Source: an uncultured Pseudacidovorax sp. (GTDB lineage: Bacteria > Pseudomonadota > Gammaproteobacteria > Burkholderiales > Burkholderiaceae_C). From it: a DNA stretch of 64,000 nucleotides. How positions within the stretch are numbered: the stretch's first letter is position 1; the number at the start of each line of letters is the position of its first letter. A program made the position numbers and the translations under genes. The stretch spans positions 20,275 through 84,274 of the forward strand of contig NZ_CAJYES010000153.1 of NCBI RefSeq assembly GCF_913773995.1, written 5' to 3'. The notes beneath the pieces are model-generated. The model ran no database searches. It worked only from the letters and a program-made list of their open reading frames with translations, and had not been told where the DNA came from. Positions 51,979 to 61,668 of the stretch are shown piece after piece.

Positions 51979-54294
51979 TTACTGCCGGGCCATCTCCACC
52001 AGCGCCAGCAGTTCGGGATCGAGGCGCTGCAGCGGATCGAGCTGGTACTCGACGCGGAAAAGCCGTGCCCCCTGAAGCACGAAGGGTGCCTCGTAGTGCG
52101 AGACCGGGCTGCCACGGTCCAGCCCGATGTCCAGGCCCGAGAAGGACACCTGGCTGTTGAAGCCCAGCATGCGCGTGTCCAGCCGGCCCACCGGCTCGCC
52201 GTCCATGAGCAGCGTGGCAGTGCGGGTGGAGGGCATGATGGTCATGCCGATCACCGGCAGCCGCACCCGCACCCAGGGCCCGAGCCGCATCTGCAGGCCC
52301 AGCACATGGTGGCCCGGGGCAAAGGGCCGCTCCGAGACGATGAGGTGGTGGCGCCCGCCGACGTTCATGTCGTGCACCAGGTGGCCGTTCTTGAGGTACA
52401 GGCTGTAGCCGCAGGTGGCGTCGCCATGCGCCACCAGCACGCCCTGGGCATCAGCGTGGTCGATGCGCACATAGGCATCGATGCGGTAGTCACGGCTGCG
52501 CACGTCGGGCGCCACGTCGTTGGGCAGGTGGCCCATGCCGGCATGCAGCACGAAGTGCGTGCGCGGGCCGTGCACGCGCCGGCCGTTCTCGGCGAAGCGT
52601 GGCGCGAAGCGATCGTCCAGCGGCAGCACCTGGTTGGCCTCGGCCTCGCGCCACCACAGGGTCTTGAGTGCCTCCAGCCGCTCGGGATACACGGCGGCCA
52701 GGTCGCGCGTCTCCGAGAAGTCCTCGTCCAGGTGGTAGAGCTCCCACGCGTCGGCATCGAAGGGCGTGTTGACCGCATGCCAGGCCACGGCCTTCCATCC
52801 CGCGTGCCACAGGCCCCGGTGGCCGAACATCTCGAAGTACTGCGGACCGCGCTGCCAGGCGGCGGCGGGGTCGCGCAGGCAGGCGGCGAAGCTCTGGCCG
52901 GTCATGGGCTGCGCGGCCACGCCCTCGACCTGCGCCGGCGGTGCCAGTTGCAGCAGGTCGAGCACCGTGGGCGCGAGGTCGCTCACATGGCAGAAGCCCT
53001 TCCACAACGCGCCGTCGCCGGCGATGCCGCGCGGCCAGGAGACGACTAGCGGATCGCGGATACCACCCCCATGCGTGTTCTGCTTGTAGCGCTTGAGCGG
53101 CGTGTTGGCCGTCATGGCCCAGCCGTAGGGGAAGTTGCTGTGCGTGTCGGGCCCGCCGATGTCGTCGATGCGGGCGAGCTTGGTCTGCAGTGTCTCCTGC
53201 AGCAGGTTGAAGGGGCCCATGGCATTGACCATGCCGAGCGGGCCGCCTTCCTGACTGGCGCCGTTGTCGGAGAGCACGAGGATCAGCGTGTCGTCGCGCA
53301 GGCCCGCTTCCTCCAGGAAGGCGACCAGCCGCGCCAGATGCTGGTCGGCATGGTCGAGCATGGCGGCATAGGCGGCCTGCAGGCGGGCGAACAGGCGCTG
53401 CTGCTCGGACGGCAGCGCGTCCCAGGCCTCGACGCCCGGATTGCGCTCGGGCAGCTGCGTGCCGGGCGGGACGACGCCCATCGCGATCTGCCGCGCGAGG
53501 CGGCGGGCGCGCTCCTCGTCCCAACCATGGGCGAAGCGCTGGTCATAGTGCGCGATGAGTTCGGCTGGCGCTTGATGCGGCGCGTGGCAGGCACCGAGCG
53601 CCAGAAAGGTGAACCAGGGCTGGCGCGGCCGGTCGGCCTGGTGGTCCGCGATCATGCGGATGGCCTGGGTCACCAGGTCCTCGGTCAGGTGGTAGCCGGT
53701 CTCGTAGGTGCCCGGGGCGGCGATGAGCGTGTTGTCCTGGACCAGCTCGGGGCTGTACTGGTCGGTCTCGGCATCGAGGAAGCCGTAGAAGCGGTCGAAG
53801 CCGCGGCGCAGCGGCCAGCCGTCGTAGGGGCCGCCGGGGCCGGTCTCGCTGACGGGCGTGACATGCCACTTGCCGACCATGTAGTTGTTGTAGCCGTGGG
53901 GACGCAGCATCTCGGCCAGCGTGGGCGCGTCGCGGGCGATCTTGCCGCGATAGCCCGGATAGCCCGAATCAAAGTTGGCCAGGCAGCCCATGCCCACCGC
54001 ATGGTGGTTGCGCCCCGTGAGCAGCGAGGCCCGCGTGGTCGAGCACATCGCCGTGGTGTGGAAGCCGGTGCAGCGCACGCCCTGCCGCGCCAACGCGTCG
54101 ATGGTGGGCGTGGCGATGTCGGAGCCGTAGCAGCCGAAGTCGGAGAAGCCGACGTCGTCGAACAACACCACCAGCACATTGGGCGTGCCGGGCGCGGGAC
54201 GGGCGGGCTCGGGCCACCAGGGGCGGGATTCGGCCAGGGTGCGGCCGGCGTGGCCCTGGTAGGTGGGGGCTTCGGGCGGTTGGGCGACGGGCAT
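51979..54294 (-). CDS. arylsulfatase-like protein with atypical CSTTR active-site motif
   Basis: A 771-residue member of the type I (formylglycine) sulfatase family, which hydrolyses sulfate esters. Metal-site segments are NVLVVLFDDVGFSDFGCYGS (Asp pair, residues 46-47), NYMVGKWHVTP (Lys/His) and LILVLSDNGASQEGG (Asp/Asn). The nucleophile region is FHTTAMCSTTRASLLTGRN with Cys at 84. The third motif residue is Thr where the consensus has Pro or Ala (CxPxR/CxAxR). A C-terminal beta-sandwich is expected. There is no signal peptide, so it appears cytoplasmic. AGGAG precedes the ATG. It lies 87 bp downstream of the GMC oxidoreductase gene. Confidence 0.85.
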   Translation of the reverse strand: MPVAQPPEAPTYQGHAGRTLAESRPWWPEPARPAPGTPNVLVVLFDDVGFSDFGCYGSDIATPTIDALARQGVRCTGFHTTAMCSTTRASLLTGRNHHAVGMGCLANFDSGYPGYRGKIARDAPTLAEMLRPHGYNNYMVGKWHVTPVSETGPGGPYDGWPLRRGFDRFYGFLDAETDQYSPELVQDNTLIAAPGTYETGYHLTEDLVTQAIRMIADHQADRPRQPWFTFLALGACHAPHQAPAELIAHYDQRFAHGWDEERARRLARQIAMGVVPPGTQLPERNPGVEAWDALPSEQQRLFARLQAAYAAMLDHADQHLARLVAFLEEAGLRDDTLILVLSDNGASQEGGPLGMVNAMGPFNLLQETLQTKLARIDDIGGPDTHSNFPYGWAMTANTPLKRYKQNTHGGGIRDPLVVSWPRGIAGDGALWKGFCHVSDLAPTVLDLLQLAPPAQVEGVAAQPMTGQSFAACLRDPAAAWQRGPQYFEMFGHRGLWHAGWKAVAWHAVNTPFDADAWELYHLDEDFSETRDLAAVYPERLEALKTLWWREAEANQVLPLDDRFAPRFAENGRRVHGPRTHFVLHAGMGHLPNDVAPDVRSRDYRIDAYVRIDHADAQGVLVAHGDATCGYSLYLKNGHLVHDMNVGGRHHLIVSERPFAPGHHVLGLQMRLGPWVRVRLPVIGMTIMPSTRTATLLMDGEPVGRLDTRMLGFNSQVSFSGLDIGLDRGSPVSHYEAPFVLQGARLFRVEYQLDPLQRLDPELLALVEMARQ

Positions 54295-54381
54295 GGGCGG
54301 ACTCCTGGATCGTCGGTGCCGGGGCGGGCGGGCGGGCGATGGGCGGCTGGCGAGGTCTGGGGCGGTCTGGGACGGGACGGA

Positions 54382-56049
54382 CTACGCGACCGACAGGGCG
54401 GCCGGCTCGTCCACCGATGTGGTCGCTGCAGCCGGCGCGGTGCGTCCGCGGATCAGGTCGGCCGCCTTCTCCGCCAGCATGTAGGTCGGCGCATTGGTGT
54501 TGCCGCCGATCAGCCGCGGCATCACCGAGGCGTCGACCACGCGCAGACCGTCCAGGCCGCGCACACGCAGTTCGGGGTCGGTGACGGCCTGGTCGTCCTG
54601 GCCCATGCGGCAGGTGCCGACGGGGTGGTAGATGGTGTCGGCGGTGGCCCGGATGTAAGCCTCCACGCCCGTGCGGTCGGCCGGGTCGGGCTCGGCACGG
54701 CCGGGAATGCCGCGCACGTCGGCAAAGGCCGGCGCCGCGAGGATGCGGCGGCAGATGCGGTAGGCCTCGACCATGGCCGCCATGTCCTGCGGATCGGAGA
54801 GAAAGGCCGGGTCGATGCGCGGCGGCGCATGCGGGTCGGCGCTGTGCAGGCCCACCGTCCCGCGCGAAGCCGGTCGCAGCACACAGGCATGCAGGCCGTA
54901 GCCATGGCCGGGCATCTGGCGGCGGCCATGGTCCTGCACCTGGGCGCGGGAGAAATGAAGGCCGATGTCGGGCCGAGACAGCCCGGGCCGGCTGCACAGG
55001 AAGGCGCCGGCCTCGTTGAAGTTGGTGCTGAAGCAGCCCTCGCGCTGGCGGCGCCAGCGGCCCCAGTGCTGGAACAGCGACACCAGCCCCTGTGGCGTGC
55101 GGCCGAAGAGTTCCAGGTCGAACCAGCGCCGCGAGAGCACACAGTCCAGATGGTCCTGCAGGTTGCGGCCCACGCCCGCAAGCGCATGGCGCACCGTGAT
55201 GCCCTGCGCCTGCAGCACCTCGGCCGGCCCGATGCCCGAGAGCATCAGCAGCTGCGGACTGCCGAAGGCACCGGCGCACAGCAGGGTCTCGGCGCGGGCC
55301 GTCAGGCTGCGGCGCTGGCCGTCGACCGACACGTCCACGCCGGTCACGCGCCGGCCTTCCATGCGCAGGCCCAGCGCATGGGCGCGGGTGATCACGCGCA
55401 GGTTGGGCCGGTTGCGCGCCGGTGCCAGGTAGGCACGCTGCGCATTCCAGCGCTCGCCGCCGTTCTGCGTAACCTGGAACCAGCCCACGCCCTCCTGCTG
55501 CGCGCCGTTGAAATCCGGGTTGAGCACATAGCCGCATTGCACGCCCGCCTCCAGGAAGCGCTCGTTGAAGGCGGCCGGCGAACGGATGTTGGAGACCTTC
55601 ACCGGCCCATCCGTCGCATGCAGCGCCGAGGCCGGCAGCGAGGTGTTGCCCTCGCTGCGCAGGAAGTACGGCAGCACCTCCTGCCAGCCCCAGCCGGTGC
55701 AGCCGAGCGCGGCCCATTCGTCGTAGTCGGCCGGATGGCCGCGCACATAGATCATGGCGTTGATCGACGAGCTGCCGCCCAGCACCTTGCCGCGCGGCTG
55801 GTAGCCGCGGCGGCCGCCCAGACCGGGCTGCGGCTCGGTCTCGAAGGCCCAGTTCATGCGCCGCGTGGGCACGGTGCCGATCAGGCCCATCGGCACGGTC
55901 ACCCAGCCGCTGGCATCGCTGCCGCCGGCTTCGAGCAACGCGACGGTGACGCGCGGGTCCTCGCTGAGCCGTCCCGCCAGCGTGCAGCCGGCCGTGCCGC
56001 CGCCGACGATGATGTAGTCGAAGTGCTCTTCCTTGTTGTTCTCGGGCAT
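54382..56049 (-). CDS. GMC-family FAD alcohol oxidoreductase
   Basis: A 555-residue choline-dehydrogenase-like flavoprotein that oxidises alcohols to aldehydes. The FAD loop is [20 protein letters not shown]. Family signatures are [20 protein letters not shown] and [20 protein letters not shown]. The catalytic His lies in [13 protein letters not shown], and [20 protein letters not shown] closes the flavin site. AGGAGA precedes the ATG. Placed directly after an alkylsulfatase gene, it could oxidise the alcohol released by sulfate-ester cleavage; the substrate is inferred only from context. Confidence 0.92.
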   Translation of the reverse strand: MPENNKEEHFDYIIVGGGTAGCTLAGRLSEDPRVTVALLEAGGSDASGWVTVPMGLIGTVPTRRMNWAFETEPQPGLGGRRGYQPRGKVLGGSSSINAMIYVRGHPADYDEWAALGCTGWGWQEVLPYFLRSEGNTSLPASALHATDGPVKVSNIRSPAAFNERFLEAGVQCGYVLNPDFNGAQQEGVGWFQVTQNGGERWNAQRAYLAPARNRPNLRVITRAHALGLRMEGRRVTGVDVSVDGQRRSLTARAETLLCAGAFGSPQLLMLSGIGPAEVLQAQGITVRHALAGVGRNLQDHLDCVLSRRWFDLELFGRTPQGLVSLFQHWGRWRRQREGCFSTNFNEAGAFLCSRPGLSRPDIGLHFSRAQVQDHGRRQMPGHGYGLHACVLRPASRGTVGLHSADPHAPPRIDPAFLSDPQDMAAMVEAYRICRRILAAPAFADVRGIPGRAEPDPADRTGVEAYIRATADTIYHPVGTCRMGQDDQAVTDPELRVRGLDGLRVVDASVMPRLIGGNTNAPTYMLAEKAADLIRGRTAPAAATTSVDEPAALSVA

Positions 56050-56110
56050 GGCGCGTCTCCTGAACGCTGGGGAGGAATCGGAGCGGGGCGCGGGCCGGTG
56101 GCGGGGCCTT

Positions 56111-56129
56111 CGTGCGTGCGTGCGTGCGT
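56111..56129. repeat. tetranucleotide repeat (CGTG)4CGT
   Basis: Four and three-quarter units of CGTG, 2 bp past the alkylsulfatase stop and about 60 bp before the GMC start. Too short to assume slippage, but it is the only simple repeat noticed in the window. Confidence 0.8.
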
Positions 56130-56131
56130 CG

Positions 56132-58045
56132 TCAGTCGGGCCAGCGGGCCGCGTCGACCACCGGGAAGCTGCCGCCGAAGTTGTCCAGCAGGCCGAAGAA
56201 GCGCGGCAGCAGGCTGGCATCGCCGCGCAGCTGCGCCTCGCCGGCGCCCACCAGCTCCGGCAGCGTCTGCTGGCGCGCCAGCAGGGCATTGAGGGCGCGG
56301 CGCGGCAGCGTCAGGTGCACGTCGCAGGGCGCTTCGGCCGACGGCACACGGATGGGGCTCAAGGCGCCGTTGGACAGCTCCAGCCGCCAGTGCTCGCCAC
56401 TGTCGACCAGATGCAGGCCGACCACGCAGGCGAGTTCGCCCGCGCGTGGCGCGTTCAGGCGCACGGCCAGCGCGTCGAACAGCAGGCCGTTGCCCAGCGC
56501 GCCTAGCATGGCGCTGCCGCCGGGCACGGCCGGCGCGGCGGGCGGGCCCTCGCGGTACTCGCGCGCGCCCAGCAGGAAGGCATTGCGCCAGGTGGCGGAC
56601 TCGGCGGCGAAGCCCATCTGCTCCAGCGCCTCGGCGGCCAGCGCGCGGGCGCCGGCGTGGTCCGGGTGCGCATAGACGGCATGCTTCATGACCTCGGCCA
56701 CCCAGCGGTAGTCGCCGCGCGCCAGGTCCCCGCGCGCCCGCGCGACCAGCGCGTCGATGCCGCCCATGTAGCGCACATAGCGCTCGGCCGCCGCCACCGG
56801 CGGATGCGCATGCAGGTTGGCCGGATGGGCGTCGTACCAGGACAGGTAGTGCTGGTAGATGGCCTTCACGTTGTGCGAGACCGTGCCGTAGAAGCCGCGC
56901 GCATGCCAGCGCCGCGCCAGCGGGCCCGGCATCGTCAAGCCCTCGGCGATCTCGGCGGACTTGAGGCCGTGGCTCATCAGGCGCACGGTCTGGTCGTGCA
57001 GCCAGCGGTACAGATCGCGCTGCTCGCGCAGGAAGCCCTGCACCCGGTCCTGCCCCCAGGTCGGCCAGTGGTGCTGGGCCAGCGCCACGTCGCTGCGGTC
57101 GCCCCAGCGCTGCAGCGCCTGGTGCAGGTACTTGGACCAGGCCAGCGAATCGCGCACCTTGGCGCCGCGCAGCGGGCAGAGGTTGTGCAGCGTGCGCGTG
57201 GCGTTCTCGGCCAGGTTCAGGGCGCGCTCGCCGGGAAAGTAGAAGTGCATCTCGGCGGGCGCCTCGGTGTCGGGCGCCAGCTGGAACTCGATGGCCACGC
57301 CGTCGATGGTGTGGGCCTCGACGTCCTGCACGATCTCCCAGGTGGGCGCGATCAGCGAGGGCCGGCCGCGCGGCAGGCTCTTGCCCAGGCCAGCGTCCAC
57401 CTGGCCGTCGGCGCCCACCGGCAGCGTGTGGCCGAACTGGAACTGCGCCCGCCGCGCCATGGCCACGCCGCCGATCACGTTCTCGGCCACCGCGTGGTGC
57501 ATGAAGCCCACGGGCGCGATCACCTGCACCCGGCCGGCATCCACGTCCTTCTGAGAGATCAGGCCGGCGACGCCGCCGAAGTGGTCGCTGTGGCTGTGGC
57601 TGTAGATCACCGTGTGCAGCGGCCGGCGGCCTTCGGGGTCGCGCAGGCGCCGGTAGAGGCGCAGCGCGGCGGCGGCGGTCTCGGGCACGGTGAGGGCGTC
57701 GAGGGCGATCAGGCCTTCGTCACCCTCGATGAAGGTGATGTTGGCCAGGTCGTAGCCGCGCACCTGGAAGATGCGCGGCGTGACCTGGAACAGCCCGTGG
57801 ATGCGGTTGAGCCGCGCCTGCCGCCAGAGGGCCGGATTGACGGTGGGCGCCGGCGTCTCGTCGTCGAGGAAGGCGTAGGGGCGAAGACTCCAGACCGGCG
57901 CGTCGGAGACGCCAGCCACCTCGGCCTCGTCGTCGCTGCCGAGGAAGCCGCGGCGGGCATCGGCGAAGTCCTCGCCGTCCTCCGGCGGCGCGCCGGCCGC
58001 GGCCAGGCGCTGGAGGTCGAGGGTGGGGCCGTAGGCGGTCTTCAT
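56132..58045 (-). CDS. SdsA-like metallo-beta-lactamase-fold alkylsulfatase
   Basis: A 637-residue enzyme expected to hydrolyse primary alkyl sulfates to alcohol and sulfate. The dizinc site begins [19 protein letters not shown] (HxHxDH). Further ligands are in [20 protein letters not shown] and the [20 protein letters not shown] segment. After the MBL domain come a dimerisation helical domain ([20 protein letters not shown]) and a C-terminal SCP2-like domain. No signal peptide is seen, unlike secreted SdsA1. Its ATG overlaps the tetR stop (ATGA), tying it to that regulator. Confidence 0.9.
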   Translation of the reverse strand: MKTAYGPTLDLQRLAAAGAPPEDGEDFADARRGFLGSDDEAEVAGVSDAPVWSLRPYAFLDDETPAPTVNPALWRQARLNRIHGLFQVTPRIFQVRGYDLANITFIEGDEGLIALDALTVPETAAAALRLYRRLRDPEGRRPLHTVIYSHSHSDHFGGVAGLISQKDVDAGRVQVIAPVGFMHHAVAENVIGGVAMARRAQFQFGHTLPVGADGQVDAGLGKSLPRGRPSLIAPTWEIVQDVEAHTIDGVAIEFQLAPDTEAPAEMHFYFPGERALNLAENATRTLHNLCPLRGAKVRDSLAWSKYLHQALQRWGDRSDVALAQHHWPTWGQDRVQGFLREQRDLYRWLHDQTVRLMSHGLKSAEIAEGLTMPGPLARRWHARGFYGTVSHNVKAIYQHYLSWYDAHPANLHAHPPVAAAERYVRYMGGIDALVARARGDLARGDYRWVAEVMKHAVYAHPDHAGARALAAEALEQMGFAAESATWRNAFLLGAREYREGPPAAPAVPGGSAMLGALGNGLLFDALAVRLNAPRAGELACVVGLHLVDSGEHWRLELSNGALSPIRVPSAEAPCDVHLTLPRRALNALLARQQTLPELVGAGEAQLRGDASLLPRFFGLLDNFGGSFPVVDAARWPD

Positions 58046-58731
58046 GGCTGGGTGTTCCGGTGATCGGGCGCAATGCCCAGGTAGGCGCCGAGCGCCTCGG
58101 CGGTCTGCGCGACCAGGGTGGCTTCGTCCAGCCGGACGGGCCCCGGATCGGTGAGCACGGCACTGACCAGCAGCCCGTGGAGCATCTGGTGGGCAAAGCC
58201 CAGGCGGGCCGCAGCCGCCTCGCCCTGCCACTGCGGCCAGCGCGCCATGGCCGCCGTCAGGCGTTTGCGCGTGACCAGCCGCACCTGCGCCAACGGATGG
58301 GCCGTGTTGGCTTCGCGCGGCTGCTGCTGGGTCTGGCCCAGCGCCGCGGCATAGAGCCCGCGGTGCAGCCGGAACGAATGGACCATCAGCCCGACCCAGG
58401 CCCGGAGGAACTGCGCGGGCGTTTCGCCTTCGCGCTCCGGCGCCGCGTGGAAGGCGTCGAGCCGCTGTTCCAGCACCTCGGCCAGCAGTTGCTGCAGCAC
58501 GGCGAAGTAGGCCTCCTTGTTGTGGAAGCGCGTGTAGAAGGTGCCGACCGAGCAGCCGATGGCCTGGGCGATGTCGCTGACCGTCACCTCGGACCAGCGG
58601 CGCGTCGCGGTCAACTGCAGCCCGGCTTCGATCAGCGCCTGCTGGCGCTCCTGGCCCCGTGGCCGCTTGGGCGCGACGGCATGCTGCGCCGGCAGCGTGC
58701 CGGCAGCTTTCTGGACAAGTTCTTCCTGCAT
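58042..58731 (-). CDS. TetR-family transcriptional regulator
   Basis: A 229-residue repressor-type regulator. The N-terminal HTH is RQQALIEAGLQLTATRRWSE, VTVSDIAQAIGCSVGTFYTR, FHNKEAYFAVLQ. A helical ligand and dimerisation domain follows (about 90-220). It is the first gene of the cluster alkylsulfatase-GMC-arylsulfatase-Bug, overlapping the alkylsulfatase by 4 bp. A perfect 9-bp inverted repeat lies 13 bp upstream of its start, so auto-regulation and control of the cluster is likely. Confidence 0.92.
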   Translation of the reverse strand: MQEELVQKAAGTLPAQHAVAPKRPRGQERQQALIEAGLQLTATRRWSEVTVSDIAQAIGCSVGTFYTRFHNKEAYFAVLQQLLAEVLEQRLDAFHAAPEREGETPAQFLRAWVGLMVHSFRLHRGLYAAALGQTQQQPREANTAHPLAQVRLVTRKRLTAAMARWPQWQGEAAAARLGFAHQMLHGLLVSAVLTDPGPVRLDEATLVAQTAEALGAYLGIAPDHRNTQP

Positions 58732-58743
58732 CGACTCAACATG

Positions 58744-58765
58744 AACATGAATTCATATTCATGTT
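58744..58765. promoter_or_regulatory. palindromic operator candidate for the TetR regulator
   Basis: AACATGAAT, 4 bp (TCAT), ATTCATGTT: a perfect 9-bp inverted repeat in a short AT-rich patch. A second nested palindrome, ATGAATTCAT, is at 58747-58756. It overlaps the likely promoter region just before tetR, the usual place for autoregulation. Confidence 0.6.
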
Positions 58766-58827
58766 ATGGCGTGAACAACGGCGTCGGAAGCTCGGGCTTA
58801 CCCGCAAGATTGAGAAAAAGGACCGGC

Positions 58828-59103
58828 TCAGCGTCCGCCGCGCAGCATGGCCCACTGCACGGTGCCGGCGACCAGCGCCAGCGCCGAATAAGTCGCAATC
58901 CGCCCGTCGTGACCCGTCAGCACCAAGCCACCGAACAGCGTCACGACGCCAGCCCCGGTGGTGATTGCCACCTGCTTCCACAACGGCACGCGCAGCGAGC
59001 GTGTCCGCAGCGTCACCCGCAGGCCCAGCGCCAGCAACACGGCGACGGCGGTGGCCGGTGCGACGAAATTGAACAGGTGATCGAGGAACCGGAGGGGGGA
59101 CAT
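58828..59103 (-). CDS. small three-helix membrane protein
   Basis: A 91-residue protein of unknown function with hydrophobic stretches near residues 12-28 (NFVAPATAVAVLLALGL), 45-63 (VAITTGAGVVTLFGGLVL) and 70-86 (ATYSALALVAGTVQWAM), joined by a basic loop. No motif identifies it. The ATG at 59103 is preferred over a TTG ten codons upstream. It lies between hemA (divergent) and tetR (same strand, downstream). Confidence 0.65.
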   Translation of the reverse strand: MSPLRFLDHLFNFVAPATAVAVLLALGLRVTLRTRSLRVPLWKQVAITTGAGVVTLFGGLVLTGHDGRIATYSALALVAGTVQWAMLRGGR

Positions 59104-59180
59104 GCGCCGCGGAGCGCCTGCCAATGACTGCAATAGGAGGGTTTACTGCAGTGCAAGGCGCCGAAGAGGGGCGCGAATTT

Positions 59181-59186
59181 TATAAT
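59181..59186 (+). promoter_or_regulatory. -10 box candidate for hemA
   Basis: A perfect TATAAT followed by GCGCGG, only 8 bp before the hemA ATG at 59195. If used, the transcript would start at or within 1-2 nt of the start codon. No good -35 is seen. Confidence 0.45.
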
Positions 59187-59194
59187 GCGCGGTT

Positions 59195-60481
59195 ATGGCA
59201 GTCTGGGCACTCGGCTTGAACCACACGACCGCGCCGCTCGACCTGCGCGGCCGGTTCGCGTTTGCCGTCGACCAGATCGCGCCCACCCTGCAGAGCCTGC
59301 GCAGCGCCGTGGGCCTGCGCGGCCATCCGCCGGTGGAGGCCGCCATCATTTCCACCTGCAACCGCACCGAGATCTACTGCGCCGCCGACCGTCCTGCGCT
59401 GGATCACACGGTCGACTGGCTGGCCGGCAGCGGCGGCGTCTCGCCGGCCCTGCTTCGCTCCCATACCTACACGCTGACCGACGGACAGGCCGCACGCCAT
59501 GCCTTCCGCGTGGCCAGCGGGCTCGATTCCATGGTGCTGGGCGAGGCCCAGATCCTGGGCCAGATGAAGGACGCCATCCGCGCCGCCGAGACGGCCGGCG
59601 CCCTGGGCACCACGCTCAATCAGCTGTTCCAGCGCTCCTTCGCCGTCGCCAAGGAAGTGCGCACCTCCACCGAGATCGGCGCCCATTCCATCAGCATGGC
59701 CGCCGCCGCGGTGCGCCTGGCCGCCCAGCTCTTCGAGGACCTGCGCGAGACGCGCGTGCTCTTCGTCGGCGCGGGCGAAATGATCGATCTGGCCGCCACG
59801 CATTTCGCGGCACGCCAGCCCGCGAAGATCGTCATCGCCAACCGCACGCTCGAGCGCGGTGAGAAGCTCGCCAGCCGCCTGGGCGGCGAGGCCATGCGCC
59901 TGGCCGACCTGCCCGGCCGTCTGGCCGAGTTCGACATCGTGGTCAGTTGCACCGCCAGCACCTTGCCGCTGATCGGCCTGGGCGCCGTGGAGCGGGCGCT
60001 CAAGGCGCGCAAGCACCGGCCCATGTTCATGGTCGACCTGGCCGTGCCGCGCGACATCGAGCCCGAGGTCAAGGCACTGGAAGACGTCTACCTCTACACC
60101 GTGGACGACCTGGCCCACGTGGTGCGCCAGGGCGAGGCCAGCCGCCAGGCCGCCGTCGCCCAGGCCGAGGCCATCATCGACGCCGGGGTGCAGAATTTCC
60201 TGCACTGGATGGACCAGCGCAGCAGCGTGCCGCTGATCCAGCAGTTGCAGGCCCAGACCGATGCCTGGCGGGCAGCTGAGCTGGCCCGGGCCCGTCGCCA
60301 GCTCGCGCGCGGCGACGATGTCGAGGCGGTGCTGGAGGCCCTGTCCCGCGGCCTCACGCAGAAGATGCTGCATGGCGCCCTGGCCGAGTTGCATGCCGGC
60401 GATGCCGCCAGCCGCGCACAGACGGCGCAGACGGTGAGCCGGCTCTTCCTGCGCAACGGCGACCCGCGCCGGGACAACTAG
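59195..60481 (+). CDS. hemA: glutamyl-tRNA reductase
   Basis: First enzyme of C5-pathway heme synthesis; reduces the glutamyl group of Glu-tRNA to glutamate-1-semialdehyde with NADPH. The 428-residue protein begins [20 protein letters not shown]. The catalytic Cys is at 55 in [25 protein letters not shown] and the NADPH loop [17 protein letters not shown] follow, with [13 protein letters not shown] and the C-terminal helical dimerisation domain. It heads the order hemA-prfA-prmC-grxD. A TATAAT lies 8 bp before the start codon, so the mRNA may have almost no leader. Confidence 0.97.
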   Translation: MAVWALGLNHTTAPLDLRGRFAFAVDQIAPTLQSLRSAVGLRGHPPVEAAIISTCNRTEIYCAADRPALDHTVDWLAGSGGVSPALLRSHTYTLTDGQAARHAFRVASGLDSMVLGEAQILGQMKDAIRAAETAGALGTTLNQLFQRSFAVAKEVRTSTEIGAHSISMAAAAVRLAAQLFEDLRETRVLFVGAGEMIDLAATHFAARQPAKIVIANRTLERGEKLASRLGGEAMRLADLPGRLAEFDIVVSCTASTLPLIGLGAVERALKARKHRPMFMVDLAVPRDIEPEVKALEDVYLYTVDDLAHVVRQGEASRQAAVAQAEAIIDAGVQNFLHWMDQRSSVPLIQQLQAQTDAWRAAELARARRQLARGDDVEAVLEALSRGLTQKMLHGALAELHAGDAASRAQTAQTVSRLFLRNGDPRRDN

Positions 60482-60582
60482 CGACGCTCGCTCGCCGCGG
60501 CCCTGCACGGGCCGCATCCGCCCGCCGCGCGCCTGCTTCGCGTGGCCCTGGCCCCGCGGCCCCGCCCCATTCCGCCCTGCCC

Positions 60583-61668
60583 GTGAAAGACTTCCTCCGC
60601 CATCAACTCGAACGCTTCGCCCAGCGCCTGGAAGAGCTCGACTTCCTGCTTTCGCGCGAGGACATCATGGCCGACATGGTCCAGTACCGCGTCCTCTCGC
60701 GCGAGCATGCCGAGGTCACGGCCATCGCCGGCCGCTGGGCCCGCTACCGGCAGCGCGAGACCGACCTGGCCGGCGCCCGCGACATGCTGGGCGATCCGGA
60801 CATGGCCGAGATGGCGCACGAGGAGATCGCCGCCGCCACCGCCGAGCTTCAGGAGCTGGAGGACGAACTCCAGCGTCTGCTGCTGCCCAAGGACCCGGAC
60901 GACGCCCGCAATGCCTTCCTCGAAATCCGCGCGGGTACGGGCGGCGACGAATCGGCCCTGTTCGCGGGCGACCTGGCGCGCATGTACACACGCCATGCCG
61001 CCAGCCAGGGCTGGAAGCTGGAGATCATGAGCGCCAGCGAGAGCGAGATCGGCGGCTACAAGGAAGTGGTGCTGCGCGTCGAAGCCGACGGCGCCTACGG
61101 CCGGCTGCGCTTCGAATCCGGCGGCCACCGCGTTCAGCGCGTGCCCGCCACCGAAACCCAGGGCCGCATCCACACCAGCGCCTGCACCGTGGCCGTGATG
61201 CCCGAGCCCGACGAGACGCAGGCCGTCACACTGAACCCCGCCGACCTGCGCATCGACACCTTCCGCGCCAGCGGCGCCGGGGGCCAGCACATCAACAAGA
61301 CCGATTCCGCCGTGCGCGTGGTGCACCTGCCCACCGGCCTGGTCGCCGAATGCCAGGACGGCCGCAGCCAGCACAGCAACAAGGCCAAGGCGCTGCAGGT
61401 GCTGCAGGCCCGGCTGCAGGAAAAGGAGCGCAGCGAGCGCGCCGCCAAGGAGGCCGCACTGCGCAAGGGCCTGATCGGCAGCGGCGACCGCAGCGACCGC
61501 ATCCGCACGTACAACTTCCCGCAGGGACGGCTCACCGACCACCGCATCAACCTCACGCTCTACAAGCTCGGCGCGGTGATGGAAGGTGACCTGGGTGAGG
61601 TGCTCGATGCGCTGCAGGCGGCGCGTGAGGCCGAGCAGCTGGCGGAGCTGGAGGCGAGCCAGGCATGA
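60583..61668 (+). CDS. prfA: peptide chain release factor 1
   Basis: Reads UAA and UAG and triggers peptide release. The 361-residue protein has an N-terminal coiled region, the codon-recognition PAT in [20 protein letters not shown], and the catalytic GGQ at 233-235 in [40 protein letters not shown] is the RF1 C-terminal block. The GTG start at 60583 gives the usual length. The stop overlaps the prmC ATG (ATGA), coupling the factor to the enzyme that methylates its GGQ glutamine. Confidence 0.97.
   Translation: MKDFLRHQLERFAQRLEELDFLLSREDIMADMVQYRVLSREHAEVTAIAGRWARYRQRETDLAGARDMLGDPDMAEMAHEEIAAATAELQELEDELQRLLLPKDPDDARNAFLEIRAGTGGDESALFAGDLARMYTRHAASQGWKLEIMSASESEIGGYKEVVLRVEADGAYGRLRFESGGHRVQRVPATETQGRIHTSACTVAVMPEPDETQAVTLNPADLRIDTFRASGAGGQHINKTDSAVRVVHLPTGLVAECQDGRSQHSNKAKALQVLQARLQEKERSERAAKEAALRKGLIGSGDRSDRIRTYNFPQGRLTDHRINLTLYKLGAVMEGDLGEVLDALQAAREAEQLAELEASQA

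Noticed and set aside
53071..56292. A 1,073-codon plus-strand frame across the sulfatase and GMC genes
   Set aside because: Same reason: it is the GC-driven shadow of two well-supported minus-strand genes, and it runs across their intergenic gap.
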